A stretch of DNA of 64,000 nucleotides, from contig AAXX01000007.1 of assembly GCA_000169355.1 (NCBI GenBank), positions 34,686 to 98,685 on the forward strand, in the 5' to 3' direction. The first letter of the stretch is position 1. Every line of letters begins with the position of its first letter. Origin of the DNA: Flavobacteria bacterium BAL38. GTDB lineage: Bacteria > Bacteroidota > Bacteroidia > Flavobacteriales > Flavobacteriaceae. The position numbers and the translations under genes were made by a program. Shown here one piece after another: positions 1 to 8,469 of this stretch. Under the pieces are notes generated by a model. It ran no database searches. It saw only the letters and a list, made by a program, of their open reading frames with translations, and was not told the origin of the DNA.

Positions 1-119
1 TACTTATTGGTTTAGGAATTTACCGTTATGCAGATGTAGCAGGATGGGGATTTTCTGCAGTAGGAGTAGGCTTTTTTGCAATTGCCTGGGTTTTTAATGC
101 CTTAAAAGGAAGAGTTTAA
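1..119 (+). CDS. C-terminal end of a small membrane protein (partial)
   Basis: The window opens inside a gene. The frame starting at base 3 is open to a TAA at 117-119 and encodes 38 residues, starting LIGLGIYRYADVAG and ending WVFNALKGRV. The stretch is hydrophobic and glycine-rich, like the last membrane segment of a small inner-membrane protein. It resembles a short flavobacterial membrane protein family (CAL67264 type), but that name rests on memory of the C-terminal pattern. The N-terminus lies outside the window. Confidence 0.5.
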   Translation, partial: LIGLGIYRYADVAGWGFSAVGVGFFAIAWVFNALKGRV

Positions 120-122
120 TTA

Positions 123-157
123 AATTAAGAATTAAGAATTAAGAATTAAGAATTAAG
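123..157. repeat. Five tandem copies of the heptamer AATTAAG
   Basis: Five perfect head-to-tail copies of AATTAAG run from 123 to 157, in the gap between the upstream membrane-protein stop and ettA. The array ends in AATTTTTG, which resembles a Bacteroidota -7 box (TAnnTTTG with one mismatch). Copy number could vary by slippage and might tune ettA transcription; that is inference. Confidence 0.85.
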
Positions 158-225
158 AATTTTTGAACTTAAAAGCCTAATTATAAAACTAGAAACAATA
201 AACCACTAACAACAAACAAAAAATC

Positions 226-1917
226 ATGTCAGACGATAAGAAAGTAATTTTCTCAATGCAAAAATTGAGTAAAAGTTATCCAGGTGCCGATAAACAAGTA
301 CTTAAAAATATATATTTAAGTTTTTTCTATGGTGCTAAAATTGGAATTTTAGGACTTAATGGTTCAGGAAAGTCTTCATTATTAAAAATTATTGCAGGAG
401 TTGATAAAAATTATCAAGGTGATGTAGTGTTTCAACCTGGTTATACAGTTGGATATTTAGAACAAGAGCCTCAATTAGATGAAACTAAAACTGTAATTGA
501 TGTAGTTCGTGAAGGAGCTGCAGAAATTTTCGCTTTATTAGAAGAATTTAATAAAATTAATGACGATTTTGGTTTGCCAGAAGTGTATGAAAATCCAGAA
601 AGAATGGAAAAACTTATGGATCGTCAGGCAGAATTACAAGATAAAATTGATGCTTCTGGAGCTTGGGAAATTGATAATAAATTAGAAATAGCAATGGATG
701 CACTTCGTACTCCAGATCCAGAAACTCCAATTTCTGTTTTATCTGGTGGAGAAAAACGTCGTGTTGCTTTATGTCGTTTACTATTACAACAACCAGATGT
801 ATTGTTATTAGATGAGCCAACCAATCACTTAGATGCAGAATCGGTGCTTTGGTTAGAACAACATTTAGCACAATATTCAGGAACTGTTATTGCGGTTACG
901 CACGATAGATATTTCTTAGATAATGTAGCAGGTTGGATTTTAGAATTAGATAGAGGAGAAGGTATTCCGTGGAAAGGAAATTACTCTTCTTGGCTAGATC
1001 AAAAATCGACTCGTATGGCACAAGAAGAAAAAGTAGCTTCTAAACGTCGTAAAAATTTAGAGCGTGAGTTAGATTGGGTGCGTCAAGGAGCAAAAGGTCG
1101 TCAAACCAAACAAAAAGCACGTTTACAGAACTACGATAAATTATTAAACGAAGACCAAAAAGAACTAGACGAAAAATTAGAAATCTATATTCCAAACGGA
1201 CCTCGTTTAGGAACTAATGTAATTGAAGCTAAAGGAGTTGCAAAAGCATTTGGAGATATATTATTATATGATGATTTAAATTTTGTATTGCCTCAAGCTG
1301 GAATTGTTGGAATTATCGGACCAAATGGTGCTGGTAAATCGACAATTTTTAAAATGATAATGGGAGAACAACAAGCAGATGCTGGTACATTTGAAATTGG
1401 TGATACAGTTAAAATTGCCTATGTTGATCAAACCCATAGTAATATTGATGTAAATAAATCGCTATGGGAAAATTTTTGTGATGGACAAGAATTAATTATG
1501 ATGGGAGGAAGACAAGTAAATTCTAGAGCTTACTTATCTCGTTTTAATTTTGGAGGTAGTGATCAAAACAAAAAAGTAGCAACACTTTCTGGAGGAGAAC
1601 GAAATAGATTGCACTTAGCAATGACTTTAAAAGAGGAAGGAAATGTTTTGTTATTAGATGAGCCAACAAATGACTTGGATGTAAACACACTACGTGCTCT
1701 TGAAGAAGGTTTAGAAAACTTTGCAGGTTGTGCCGTAATTATTTCGCATGATAGATGGTTTTTAGATAGAGTTTGTACTCATATCTTAGCTTTTGAAGGA
1801 GATTCTCAAGTATATTGCTTTGAAGGAAGTTTCTCTGAGTATGAGGAAAATAAGCGAAAACGCCTTGGTAAAGATGTTGTTCCAACCCGAATAAAATATA
1901 AAAAATTGATTCGATAA
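226..1917 (+). CDS. ettA: Energy-dependent translational throttle protein EttA (ABC-F ATPase)
   Basis: This cytoplasmic ABC-F ATPase has no membrane segments. The family binds the ribosomal E site and gates entry into elongation according to ATP/ADP. Two ABC domains are visible. The first has Walker A GLNGSGKSS (about 43-51), signature LSGGEKRR (172-179) and Walker B LLLDEPTNHLD. The second has Walker A GPNGAGKS (365-372) and signature LSGGERNR (454-461), again followed by LLLDEPTNDLD. The charged linker between them (about 255-325) fits the ABC-F P-site tRNA interaction motif. At 563 residues it has the usual EttA length. ATG is the start, and the gene is convergent with the DEAD-box helicase through a shared terminator. 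Confidence 0.95.
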   Translation: MSDDKKVIFSMQKLSKSYPGADKQVLKNIYLSFFYGAKIGILGLNGSGKSSLLKIIAGVDKNYQGDVVFQPGYTVGYLEQEPQLDETKTVIDVVREGAAEIFALLEEFNKINDDFGLPEVYENPERMEKLMDRQAELQDKIDASGAWEIDNKLEIAMDALRTPDPETPISVLSGGEKRRVALCRLLLQQPDVLLLDEPTNHLDAESVLWLEQHLAQYSGTVIAVTHDRYFLDNVAGWILELDRGEGIPWKGNYSSWLDQKSTRMAQEEKVASKRRKNLERELDWVRQGAKGRQTKQKARLQNYDKLLNEDQKELDEKLEIYIPNGPRLGTNVIEAKGVAKAFGDILLYDDLNFVLPQAGIVGIIGPNGAGKSTIFKMIMGEQQADAGTFEIGDTVKIAYVDQTHSNIDVNKSLWENFCDGQELIMMGGRQVNSRAYLSRFNFGGSDQNKKVATLSGGERNRLHLAMTLKEEGNVLLLDEPTNDLDVNTLRALEEGLENFAGCAVIISHDRWFLDRVCTHILAFEGDSQVYCFEGSFSEYEENKRKRLGKDVVPTRIKYKKLIR

Positions 1918-1926
1918 TATAAAAAC

Positions 1927-1954
1927 AAAACGCTGGTTAATACCAACGTTTTTT
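1927..1954. terminator. Bidirectional terminator between ettA and the DEAD-box helicase
   Basis: AACGCTGGTT and ACCAACGTT form a stem with one mismatch (1929-1932 and 1934-1937 pair with 1942-1945 and 1947-1950). An A-rich stretch lies on the left and a T-run on the right, so the hairpin can end transcription from both convergent genes. It overlaps the helicase stop codon. Confidence 0.75.
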
Positions 1955-3196
1955 GTTTTTCTTAGATGCTTCCGATTTTCTTGAGTTTGAATTCGGATTC
2001 ATTTTATTCTTGTCTTTATTTCTTAAATCGGGTTTTGCATCCGGATTTACTTCTTCATCTTTCCAAGTATATTGATGTTCTGTTACGATTTTAACTTTCA
2101 TTCGGATTAACTTCTCTATGTCTAACCAATACGGTTTTTCGTCTTTTCCACAAAAAGAAATGGCTAAACCAGAATTTCCAGCTCTACCTGTACGACCAAT
2201 TCGGTGTACATACGTTTCAGAAATATTAGGTATATCAAAGTTAATTACAAAAGGAAGTTGCTCAATATCAATTCCTCTAGCGGCAATATCTGTAGCTACA
2301 AGAATATCAATTTCTTTGTTTTTAAATTGCTCTAATACGCGCTGACGTGCATTTTGAGATTTATCACCATGAATGGCTTCAGCTTTAATATGTGCTTTTT
2401 TTAAAACTTTCACAATATTATCTGCTCCATGTTTTGTTCTTGTAAATACTAAAGCATTGCTTAAACTTTCTTCAATAATTAATTGTTTTAAAAGTAAACG
2501 TTTATCATCTTTATTTACAAAATATACTTTTTGAGATACATTTTCAGCGGTACTAGAAATAGGTGTTACCGAAATATATTTAGGTCGTGTTAAAAAAGTA
2601 TCAGCTAATTCTCTAATTGCAATTGGCATTGTTGCCGAGAATAGTAAAGTTTGTCTATTATCTGGAGTTAATTTAATGATTTTTTTTACATCATTTATAA
2701 ATCCCATATCTAACATTTGATCTGCTTCATCTAAAACCAAATGGTGTAAATGATCTAAATCAATAAATCCTTGTTTGTGTAAGTCTAAAAGTCTTCCTGG
2801 AGTAGCGATTAAAACATCAATACCCATTTTTAATTCATTTACCTGAGGAACTTGATTTACACCACCAAAAATAACTAGCGATTTTACATTGGTATATTTT
2901 CCGTAGGTTTTAAAACTTTCATCAATTTGAATGGCCAATTCACGAGTTGGGGTAACAACTAGAGTTCTAATATGTTTTGCTTTTTTTGCAGAACCTACAA
3001 TTTTGTGAATTAAATTTAATATAGGAATCGCAAAGGCTCCTGTTTTTCCGGTTCCTGTTTGTGCACAAGCTACCAAATCTTGTCCTAATAAAATTTCAGG
3101 AATAGCTTGCTCTTGAATAGGAGTAGGGTTTGTGTAACCTTCTTCTTCTAAAGCTTGTTGTATGTTGTTGTATAATTTTAAATCGTTAAATGTCAT
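1937..3196 (-). CDS. DEAD-box ATP-dependent RNA helicase (RhlE-like)
   Basis: This 419-residue cytoplasmic RNA helicase shows the full set of superfamily 2 motifs: the Q-motif region with PTPIQEQAIP (about 24-33), Walker A AQTGTGKT (45-52), PTRELA (83-88), ATPGR, DEAD (156-159), SAT (187-189) and, in the second RecA lobe, HRIGRTGRAG. The short basic Asn/Ser/Lys-rich tail is typical of RhlE/cold-shock helicases that act on ribosome assembly or RNA turnover. The exact subgroup cannot be settled by eye. A perfect -7 box lies at 3238-3245 on this strand. Confidence 0.93.
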   Translation of the reverse strand: MTFNDLKLYNNIQQALEEEGYTNPTPIQEQAIPEILLGQDLVACAQTGTGKTGAFAIPILNLIHKIVGSAKKAKHIRTLVVTPTRELAIQIDESFKTYGKYTNVKSLVIFGGVNQVPQVNELKMGIDVLIATPGRLLDLHKQGFIDLDHLHHLVLDEADQMLDMGFINDVKKIIKLTPDNRQTLLFSATMPIAIRELADTFLTRPKYISVTPISSTAENVSQKVYFVNKDDKRLLLKQLIIEESLSNALVFTRTKHGADNIVKVLKKAHIKAEAIHGDKSQNARQRVLEQFKNKEIDILVATDIAARGIDIEQLPFVINFDIPNISETYVHRIGRTGRAGNSGLAISFCGKDEKPYWLDIEKLIRMKVKIVTEHQYTWKDEEVNPDAKPDLRNKDKNKMNPNSNSRKSEASKKNKKRWY

Positions 3197-3237
3197 ATAA
3201 TATAAATTTTCTCACTGAAAACGTTTCGCAAGGGTAC

Positions 3238-3245
3238 AAAGATAG
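3238..3245 (-). promoter_or_regulatory. -7 box (TATCTTTG) for the DEAD-box helicase gene
   Basis: On the minus strand this reads TATCTTTG, a perfect match to the Bacteroidota TAnnTTTG element, about 42 nt upstream of the helicase ATG. No clear -33 TTG was found at the usual distance. Confidence 0.55.
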
Positions 3246-3267
3246 TGTTATTTTAAGGAAGTTGTAT

Positions 3268-4299
3268 TTAGCTGCTTTTAGCTTTCATAAAATCGGTAAT
3301 TAATGAAGCTATTAATTTACCAGTTAAATGATTGTTATTAGAATCATCTAAATCAGGAGCGCCCTCGCAAATATGAAAATAGGATGCGTTTTGATGTTTT
3401 CCAAAATAGTAAACAAAATGCCTAGCTTTATCTACACTAAACCCGCTTAAAGTCATGGCACTAGAAGGAATATTTGGAATAGCATCTAAATCTAATTCTA
3501 CACCAAAAGGTTCATTTTTAACAAAGTTTAAAGCGTTTTCTAATTCTGTTTCAAAGTTTTTCTCTCTTTTAACTTCAATTTCTTCATATGTCACATATTT
3601 TACTCTTGAAGTTAATTCTTTTAAAGTATTAAAAACACTTTTAGAAACGAAGTTTTCATGTAAACCAAAAACAAAATATTTCTTTAAAAAACCATCTTCG
3701 TAGGCATAGCTAAATCCGTTTCCTGAATGTCTTCCTTCTAAAATTCTAAAATCGGTATGAGCATCAAAATTTACAGCATTTACAGGCTTTCCTTTAGCTA
3801 AAGCTAAACCTTTTATATTGCCATATGCATTATTATGTCCGCCACCTATAATAATTGGAATTTTACCTGCATTACAAATTTTATGAATGATATGAGAAAC
3901 TTCTACATCTAATTGTTCTACTAATTTGAATAATTCTTTTCGGTGTTCTTTGTTATTAGCATCTAAATTTTGAGCTTTTTCTAGTTGTTCGGCTACATTT
4001 AATTTCCCTAAAACTAGTAAATTACTTCCTTTACAAAATTTATTATGCTGAATATTTGCTAAACTAGCCAGTGCACTTTCATATGCAGAGGCTGCACCAA
4101 CTCTTCCTAAATTAGCTTTTATACCTATATCTTCTGGAATACCAATTAAAACAAATTTAGCTTCGCTATTGGTAATAAAATCAATAATGTTAGTGTTTTT
4201 AGGCACCGTTATTATTTTTTCTCCAAATTTTATTTCGCCACTTCTGTGATTCGTAATTTTTGCTAATTCGTTTTGACTTAAAAGTATAATGTTTTCCAT
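3268..4299 (-). CDS. hutG: Formimidoylglutamase (arginase/ureohydrolase family)
   Basis: This is a ureohydrolase-fold enzyme predicted to hydrolyse N-formimidoyl-L-glutamate to glutamate and formamide, the last step of histidine degradation. The binuclear Mn sites are visible: GGGHNNAYGN, NFDAHTDFR and ELDLDAIPN. These correspond to the GGDHS, DAHxD and DxDxxxP motifs of arginases; the first departs from consensus, as is usual in HutG. The name is supported by hutI 1.4 kb away on the same strand. A TTG two codons upstream could be read as a start, but the ATG at 4299 is preferred because a -7 box lies 20 nt upstream. Agmatinase is a less likely alternative. Confidence 0.82.
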   Translation of the reverse strand: MENIILLSQNELAKITNHRSGEIKFGEKIITVPKNTNIIDFITNSEAKFVLIGIPEDIGIKANLGRVGAASAYESALASLANIQHNKFCKGSNLLVLGKLNVAEQLEKAQNLDANNKEHRKELFKLVEQLDVEVSHIIHKICNAGKIPIIIGGGHNNAYGNIKGLALAKGKPVNAVNFDAHTDFRILEGRHSGNGFSYAYEDGFLKKYFVFGLHENFVSKSVFNTLKELTSRVKYVTYEEIEVKREKNFETELENALNFVKNEPFGVELDLDAIPNIPSSAMTLSGFSVDKARHFVYYFGKHQNASYFHICEGAPDLDDSNNNHLTGKLIASLITDFMKAKSS

Positions 4300-4318
4300 A
4301 TTCAATATAAATGCAAAC

Positions 4319-4326
4319 CAAAAGTA
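4319..4326 (-). promoter_or_regulatory. -7 box (TACTTTTG) for hutG
   Basis: A perfect TAnnTTTG match on the minus strand, 20 nt upstream of the ATG at 4299. It sits back to back with the promoter of the divergent gene at 4421. Confidence 0.55.
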
Positions 4327-4376
4327 CTATTTTTAAATAAAATCTGTTTAAAATTTAGAAAATACTTTAAAAATTG

Positions 4377-4384
4377 TATTTTTG
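4377..4384 (+). promoter_or_regulatory. -7 box (TATTTTTG) for the coiled-coil membrane protein gene
   Basis: A perfect TAnnTTTG match. Its last three bases are the TTG that could be mistaken for a start codon at 4382. Because the promoter occupies that TTG, the first usable start is the ATG at 4421, giving a leader of about 30 nt. Confidence 0.6.
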
Positions 4385-4420
4385 AAAAAACTTAACAATA
4401 ACCCCATCAATAACAAAAAA

Positions 4421-5308
4421 ATGGAAAACAAATCGAACAACTCTGGATTAAAAGCTGCTGTGGTAGTATTAGCATTACTTTTATTAGGAAGTATTGGTTA
4501 TATTTTTAAACTAAATTCAGATAAAAATGAAACTGAAAATAAATTATCTGAAGTAACTTTAGAAAAAGCAACTTTATCAGATGAATTAAGATCGAAAATT
4601 GCTGAATATGATCTAATGATTGCTGATAATACAGCATTAAAAGATGAATTACAATCTGAACAAGCTAAAATGGTTGAACTTTTAGAACAAGTTGAAAAAT
4701 CTAAAGGTGATGCTGCAGCAATGGCAAAATATAAAAATGAGTATTTCCATTTAAAACGTGAAATGGATAATTTAATTACTGAGAATAAAATTCTTAAAGA
4801 ACAAAATGTTGCATTAACATCTAGTTTAGATAGTACAAACGTAGTTTTATCTGATGCAAAGAAATTCAATGATACTTTATTAACTCAAAACGAAGGATTA
4901 ACGAAAACAGTTGAAAAAGGTTCTAAATTAGCTGTTTTAAACTTAAAGGTTTTAGCAGTTAAACAAAAAAATTCTGGAAAACAAATTGAAACAGATAAAG
5001 CAGGAAGAGCAGATAAATTAAAAGTAAGTTTTTTAATAGCTGAAAATCAAATTGCAAAAACAGGCGCAAGAGAATATTATGTTCAAATTATTGATAGTAA
5101 AAGCAATATTTTAGGAGAAAAGAAAACAATTCCTGCTGGAGATAAAACATTAACTTATAGTTTTGTTTCAACAGTAAAATATGAAAATAAAACAGTTCAG
5201 GTAAACGAAGAAGTTTCTGGTAAAGATTTTGCTAAAGGAACTTATTTTGTTAATGTATTCGATAAAAATTCTGAATTAGTTTCTAAAACAAGTTTCGAAT
5301 TAAAATAA
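4421..5308 (+). CDS. Membrane-anchored coiled-coil protein of unknown function
   Basis: The 295-residue protein has a short polar N-terminus, one membrane anchor (about residues 12-30, AAVVVLALLLLGSIGYIF), a long Glu/Lys-rich coiled coil (about 35-150) and a C-terminal globular domain (about 165-295) that ends in a predicted beta-rich fold. The anchor and charges suggest a periplasmic body. I do not recognise a catalytic motif, and no ParA or SMC ATPase motif is present. It is divergent from hutG with its own promoter, and a strong terminator follows. Confidence 0.7.
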   Translation: MENKSNNSGLKAAVVVLALLLLGSIGYIFKLNSDKNETENKLSEVTLEKATLSDELRSKIAEYDLMIADNTALKDELQSEQAKMVELLEQVEKSKGDAAAMAKYKNEYFHLKREMDNLITENKILKEQNVALTSSLDSTNVVLSDAKKFNDTLLTQNEGLTKTVEKGSKLAVLNLKVLAVKQKNSGKQIETDKAGRADKLKVSFLIAENQIAKTGAREYYVQIIDSKSNILGEKKTIPAGDKTLTYSFVSTVKYENKTVQVNEEVSGKDFAKGTYFVNVFDKNSELVSKTSFELK

Positions 5309-5325
5309 TCTTTTAATCATATTTT

Positions 5326-5360
5326 AAAAGTCCAATGAAAATAATTTCATTGGACTTTTT
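5326..5360. terminator. Rho-independent terminator, usable on both strands
   Basis: A perfect 14-bp stem (5327-5340 with 5345-5358, sequence AAAGTCCAATGAAA) closes on loop ATAA and is followed by a T-run. It separates the coiled-coil gene from the convergent crcB, whose stop codon begins at the edge of the hairpin. Confidence 0.85.
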
Positions 5361-5738
5361 TTATAAATATTTTGCTAGATAATTCCCTAATCCAACAGCT
5401 GTTATTGTTAGAATAATTGAAACAGCCATATATAAGTAAGCCATAATTTGCTGGTTGTTTTGCATTAAATTATAGTTCTCTAGTGCAAAACTAGAAAAGG
5501 TTGTAAATCCTCCGCAAAACCCTACAATTAAGAAAAATTTTAATGGATTGTTATCAGGAAAATATTTCCCTAAATAACCAATAAAAAGTCCAATTAGTAA
5601 ACTTCCAATAACATTAACTAAAAAAGTACTTAAAGGAAATGAACTTTGAAAATACTTAGTAGTTATCCAATGAGTTAAATATCGAAAGATACTTCCGATA
5701 GCACCTCCAAGACCAATAAAAAGGATAGTTTTTAGCAT
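5361..5738 (-). CDS. crcB: Fluoride channel CrcB/Fluc
   Basis: This small (125-residue) four-helix membrane protein belongs to the Fluc family, which works as a dual-topology dimer that exports fluoride from the cytoplasm. Family motifs are present: GGAIGSIFRY (11-20), NVIGSLLIG and GFCGGFTTFSSF, which carries the Phe-box and central Na+ site residues. A TTG eight codons upstream overlaps the end of hutI; the ATG at 5738, 4 nt after the hutI stop, gives the normal family length. It is probably cotranscribed with hutI. No fluoride riboswitch was seen upstream. Confidence 0.9.
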   Translation of the reverse strand: MLKTILFIGLGGAIGSIFRYLTHWITTKYFQSSFPLSTFLVNVIGSLLIGLFIGYLGKYFPDNNPLKFFLIVGFCGGFTTFSSFALENYNLMQNNQQIMAYLYMAVSIILTITAVGLGNYLAKYL

Positions 5739-5742
5739 AATT

Positions 5743-6978
5743 TTAAATAAATTTTCCCTCAATCATAACTTTATCAATTAAATTAGTACCAAAAGAATAG
5801 GGTAATTGATAAAAACTAGTTAGAGGTTTAGTAAGTATTATGTTGGCTTTTTTTCCTTTCGTGATACTTCCGTGAGTGACTGAAATTCCCATGGCATAAG
5901 CTCCATTTATTGTGGCAGCATTAATTGCTTCTTCGGGGGTCATTTTCATTTTAATACACGCTGTTGCCACCACAAAATTCATGTTTCCTGATGGTGTTGT
6001 TCCCGGATTATAATCGGTTGCTAATGCTAATGGTAAACCAGCATTCATCATTTTACGAGCAGGTGTATACGGAATACTAATAAAATAAGAGCAACTTGGT
6101 AATGCTACTGCCATTGTTTTGCTATTTTTCAATACTTCAATGTCTTCATCGGTAACAATTTCTAAATGATCTACTGATAAAGCACCATTTTCTACACAAG
6201 CTTTTATTCCATTAATTGCTGTAAATTGATTTACATGAATTTTTGATTCTAAACCATATTTTTTTCCAGCCTCCATAATTTTAATGGTTTCTTCTACTGA
6301 AAAATAGCCAGTTTCAAGGAAAGCATCAATGTAATCGGCTAAATTTTCTGCTGCAATTTTAGGTAACATTTCATTAATAATTAAATCAATATAAGCAGCA
6401 TGATTTTCTTTGTAATCTGTTGGAAATGCATGAGCGCCAAGAAATGTAGCCTTTATAGCAATCGGATAATTTTCTTTTAAACGTTTAATTACACGAAGCA
6501 TTTTTAATTCGCCTTCTACTGTTAATCCGTAACCCGATTTAATTTCAACTCCTCCTGTTCCTTGTTGCATAACTTCCTCTAAACGTAATTTCGATTGTTC
6601 GTAAATTTCATCTTCAGAAGTTTCGTTTAATTTTTTAGCCGAATTTAAAATTCCACCACCACGATTAGCAATTTCTTCATATGATAATCCATTTATTCGA
6701 TCTACAAATTCCTGAATTCGGTTTCCTGCATATACAATGTGAGTGTGGCTATCAATCCATGTGGGTAAAATCACTTGTCCGGTTGCATCAATAATTTTAG
6801 CATCAGAAAGTTTTGGACAATTTTCCATTGAACCAAAATCAGCAATGATATTGTTTTCAATTAAAAGAAAGGCATTGTTTATTTTAGGTAAAATAGCCAT
6901 ATCGGCTCCAGATATTTTATCAATATTGGTTTCTCTTACTTGTAATAATTCTTTTATGTTGATAAATAGTGTTTTCAT
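5743..6978 (-). CDS. hutI: Imidazolonepropionase
   Basis: This amidohydrolase-fold enzyme (411 residues) opens 4-imidazolone-5-propionate to N-formimidoyl-L-glutamate, the substrate of HutG. The metal-binding motif DSHTHIVYAG (about residues 75-85), the GGGI stretch, EIKSGYGLT, the conserved FLGAHAFP and ALATDYNPGT motifs are all typical. The start is the ATG at 6978; a TTG one codon upstream is not needed. hutH and hutU are not in the window, so the pathway must be completed elsewhere. Confidence 0.93.
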   Translation of the reverse strand: MKTLFINIKELLQVRETNIDKISGADMAILPKINNAFLLIENNIIADFGSMENCPKLSDAKIIDATGQVILPTWIDSHTHIVYAGNRIQEFVDRINGLSYEEIANRGGGILNSAKKLNETSEDEIYEQSKLRLEEVMQQGTGGVEIKSGYGLTVEGELKMLRVIKRLKENYPIAIKATFLGAHAFPTDYKENHAAYIDLIINEMLPKIAAENLADYIDAFLETGYFSVEETIKIMEAGKKYGLESKIHVNQFTAINGIKACVENGALSVDHLEIVTDEDIEVLKNSKTMAVALPSCSYFISIPYTPARKMMNAGLPLALATDYNPGTTPSGNMNFVVATACIKMKMTPEEAINAATINGAYAMGISVTHGSITKGKKANIILTKPLTSFYQLPYSFGTNLIDKVMIEGKFI

Positions 6979-7050
6979 CAAAAAAATAAATTTCAGTAAA
7001 AATACTTCTCATTTTTAAAAACTCCTATCTTTATATAAAATTTGTTTGTT

Positions 7051-8121
7051 TTGAGAAAAATAAAGTATAAAAAAGGAAGAAAAGTTCACTCTAGTTCACT
7101 AGAATATACAGGAGTTCATAAAGATACAAGAACAGAAATTCAGTTGTTTGTTTACGACGCTCATGATATTAAAGAGTTTCAACAACTCGTTCCTAACAAT
7201 ATTAGTAAAAGTATCGATGAATCTAAAGTGAATTGGTTAAACATTCACGGCTTAAATGAACCAGAACTTATTGCCGAAATTGGCGAAAAGTTTGGTGCCG
7301 ATAGTTTTATTATTGGCGATATTTTGAATACCACTAAGCGAACAAAATTAGAAGAGTATCACGATATTTTATTTTTCAATGTAAAATCACTTCTACCAAT
7401 AGAAAATTCGAATACGATTAGTTATGAGCAAATTAGTTTTATTTTAAAAGATAATATGTTGTTGTCTTTTCAGGAAAAAAGAAGTGATTTCTTTACTTAT
7501 ATCCGCGAACGCATTCGAATAAATTCGGGTGTGATACGAACTAAAAAAGCAGATTTTTTGTTGTATCTTTTATTAGATGCAATTATTGAAAACTTTTACA
7601 TTACCATAGAAAGCGAAGAAGATAAAGTAGATCAAATAATAAATTTATCAAAAACCAGTACAAAACCAGAAGTTTTAGAATTGATTGAAAAGCATAGAGA
7701 CAATTTTAATTTCCTTAAACGTTCGATTATTCCGCTTCGCGATTCTTTGTATTCTATAAAAAGTATGAAAGATGATGATGTTTTTAATGATATTCAGGCC
7801 GAAAATTATTCTTTTTTTTCAAGATTACATCAAAAGTGTTTAGAATTATTAGAACAAATTGAGTCAGATTTGATTACGCTTGAAAGTGCATCTAATTATT
7901 TTTTTTCTGCGCAGAATCAGAAAATGAACGAAGTGATGAAAACGCTAACCGTTGTTTCAATGTTTTTCTTGCCCTTAACTTTTATTGTAGGGGTTTATGG
8001 TCAGAACTTTAAATATTTTCCTGAGTTAGAGTGGAAGTATGGTTATTTTATAATTTGGGGAATTATGTTAACAATAGTAGCGGTAATGTTTGTATATTTT
8101 AAAGTAAAAAAGTGGTTTTAA
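7051..8121 (+). CDS. corA: CorA-family Mg2+/Co2+ transporter with an altered GMN motif
   Basis: The protein (about 356 residues) has the CorA plan: a large cytoplasmic alpha/beta and helical domain, then two C-terminal membrane helices ending in a basic tail. The pore signature normally reads YGMNF; here codons 7999-8007 encode GQN, so the central Met is Gln. There is no early ATG; the frame begins with TTG codons at 7042 and 7051, and the one at 7051 gives an N-terminus (RKIKYKKGRK) like related flavobacterial proteins. Function as a divalent-cation channel is inferred from the fold; selectivity is uncertain because of the motif change. Confidence 0.82.
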   Translation: MRKIKYKKGRKVHSSSLEYTGVHKDTRTEIQLFVYDAHDIKEFQQLVPNNISKSIDESKVNWLNIHGLNEPELIAEIGEKFGADSFIIGDILNTTKRTKLEEYHDILFFNVKSLLPIENSNTISYEQISFILKDNMLLSFQEKRSDFFTYIRERIRINSGVIRTKKADFLLYLLLDAIIENFYITIESEEDKVDQIINLSKTSTKPEVLELIEKHRDNFNFLKRSIIPLRDSLYSIKSMKDDDVFNDIQAENYSFFSRLHQKCLELLEQIESDLITLESASNYFFSAQNQKMNEVMKTLTVVSMFFLPLTFIVGVYGQNFKYFPELEWKYGYFIIWGIMLTIVAVMFVYFKVKKWF

Positions 8122-8142
8122 ATAAAAATAATTAAGTTTCTA

Positions 8143-8173
8143 TTGTCAAAAATAAATATTACTATTATCTTTG
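8143..8173 (+). promoter_or_regulatory. Complete Bacteroidota promoter (TTG-N20-TATCTTTG)
   Basis: A -33 TTG at 8143-8145 and a perfect -7 box TATCTTTG at 8166-8173 are separated by 20 nt, the expected spacing. The ATG of the 56-residue gene begins 30 nt further on. Confidence 0.65.
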
Positions 8174-8202
8174 ACATGATTTCATAAATTCCGGAAAATA
8201 TT

Positions 8203-8373
8203 ATGTTTGAATTTCAACAGTACCTAGGTTTTTTACTTTTCTTAACCATTTTAACTATTGGTTTTTGGTTAATGATATTCTTAGTAGGATTTGTTCACTA
8301 TTGGTTGGGCGGAGCTATCATGGAATTGATTAAAGAGAAAAGAGCAAAAAGACAAGCTGAATTAGAAGGATAA
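8203..8373 (+). CDS. Small membrane protein, 56 residues
   Basis: The ORF starts with ATG at 8203 and ends with TAA at 8371-8373. It encodes a short N-terminus (MFEFQQYLGF), one or two tightly packed hydrophobic helices (about 8-42) and a charged Lys/Glu/Arg-rich tail. It sits between a textbook promoter and a strong terminator, so it is very likely a real single-gene transcript. I do not recognise the family. Confidence 0.7.
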   Translation: MFEFQQYLGFLLFLTILTIGFWLMIFLVGFVHYWLGGAIMELIKEKRAKRQAELEG

Positions 8374-8395
8374 TTTTCTTTTAATTTTAAAAATA

Positions 8396-8426
8396 AAAAG
8401 TCCCGATTATATCGGGACTTTTTTTA
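8396..8426 (+). terminator. Rho-independent terminator
   Basis: AAAAGTCCCGAT (8396-8407) pairs perfectly with ATCGGGACTTTT (8411-8422) around a TAT loop, followed by more T. It ends the transcript of the 56-residue gene and abuts the left end of the IS3 element. Confidence 0.9.
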
Positions 8427-8430
8427 TGAT

Positions 8431-8455
8431 TGTCTTGTCCTGAAATAAGTTGACT
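8431..8455 (+). repeat. Left terminal inverted repeat of the IS3 element
   Basis: Begins TGTCTTGTCCT and ends GTTGACT. It matches the reverse complement of the right end at 20 of 25 bases, with mismatches at positions 3, 4, 12, 16 and 18. Confidence 0.85.
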
Positions 8456-8469
8456 AAATATTACATAAT

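Noticed and set aside
4382..4420. TTG start for the coiled-coil protein, 13 codons upstream of the ATG
   Set aside because: The TTG is the end of a perfect -7 promoter box (TATTTTTG), so it cannot be inside the transcript.
4498..4869. A 123-residue minus-strand frame
   Set aside because: It is the antisense shadow of the coiled-coil gene, with the Ser/Phe-rich composition typical of reverse reading of a Lys/Glu-rich protein.
5739..5980. A fluoride riboswitch before crcB
   Set aside because: crcB starts 4 nt after hutI, and no conserved aptamer-like structure is seen in the hutI coding sequence upstream.
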